Both the position numbers and the translations under genes were made by a program. This document shows, piece by piece, positions 63,866 to 64,000 of a DNA stretch of 64,000 nt; the stretch's first letter is position 1; every line of letters begins with the position of its first letter. Below the pieces are notes generated by a model. It was not told the DNA's origin and did no database searches. It saw only the letters and a program-made list of their open reading frames with translations. This DNA is from Acanthaster planci. Taxonomy: Eukaryota > Echinodermata > Asteroidea > Valvatida > Acanthasteridae. The stretch is from the NCBI RefSeq assembly GCF_001949145.1, contig NW_019091580.1, positions 172,998 to 236,997 on the forward strand, given 5' to 3'.

Positions 63866-64000
63866 AAGGGATTACTGACCGCACAACAGTGTCTCCCGCT
63901 GCCCAGGAGAAGTGATAAAGTCGCGAATTCATTATTTTGCCAATCAAATTTCGGCAATAAAACCGCGAATGAGGCCGATCGAGTTTTACGATCGCCAGAA

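Larger units (their letters stand above)
35221..64000. other. Downstream region without recognised gene
   Basis: About 29 kb with many short open frames on both strands, the longest 164 codons, none with recognisable domains, codon bias or good splice context. It contains the repeats listed separately, AT-rich low-complexity DNA, and GC-richer patches at about 43660-43950, 51080-51230, 53090-53290 and 57780-57990. It may include distal enhancers or exons of an unidentified gene too short to recognise. Confidence 0.55.

Noticed and set aside
1-64000. CRISPR arrays, rRNA genes, operons, known microRNAs of muscle (miR-1, miR-133)
   Set aside because: No regular spacer-repeat pattern or rRNA-like DNA was seen, and the mature miR-1 and miR-133 words were not found by eye on the plus strand.

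Overview
This window is metazoan nuclear DNA. Only one gene can be identified with confidence: a myogenic regulatory factor of the MyoD/Myf5/MRF4/myogenin bHLH family, on the + strand. Exon 1 carries the whole Cys-rich plus bHLH region. Exons 2 and 3 were found by reading for splice sites in matching phase and for the family's C-terminal helix III motif. The joined coding sequence (7777-8355, 32287-32368, 34177-34304) is 789 nt and encodes 262 residues, a normal length for the family. The three-exon layout is the one known from vertebrate MyoD-type genes, but here the first intron is about 24 kb.

Layout. 1-7275 is upstream DNA with no recognisable gene. A TATA box at 7276-7283 points to a start of transcription near 7305-7315, followed by a leader of roughly 465 nt with several upstream ATGs. 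Intron 1 (8356-32286) is AT-rich and holds repeats, a long foldback element, a hAT-like non-autonomous element, an assembly gap of 46 N (21289-21334), and a few GC-rich patches that are candidate cis-regulatory modules. Intron 2 (32369-34176) ends in a 72-bp tandem repeat just before exon 3. Downstream of a possible poly(A) signal at 35197-35202, about 29 kb contains no gene I can support, only repeats and low-complexity DNA.

Organism. The protein is clearly an animal MRF but diverges from vertebrate paralogues around the bHLH. Many short interspersed repeats, and strong excess of the palindromes TACATGTA and TAGGCCTA, suggest a marine invertebrate. My guess is a non-vertebrate deuterostome (echinoderm or hemichordate), with a spiralian not excluded. 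This is inference from composition and family features; no database search was possible.

I found no prokaryotic features, CRISPR array, rRNA, convincing tRNA or viral genes. Most of the window is non-coding, so most entries outside the MRF gene are repeats or low-confidence regulatory candidates.
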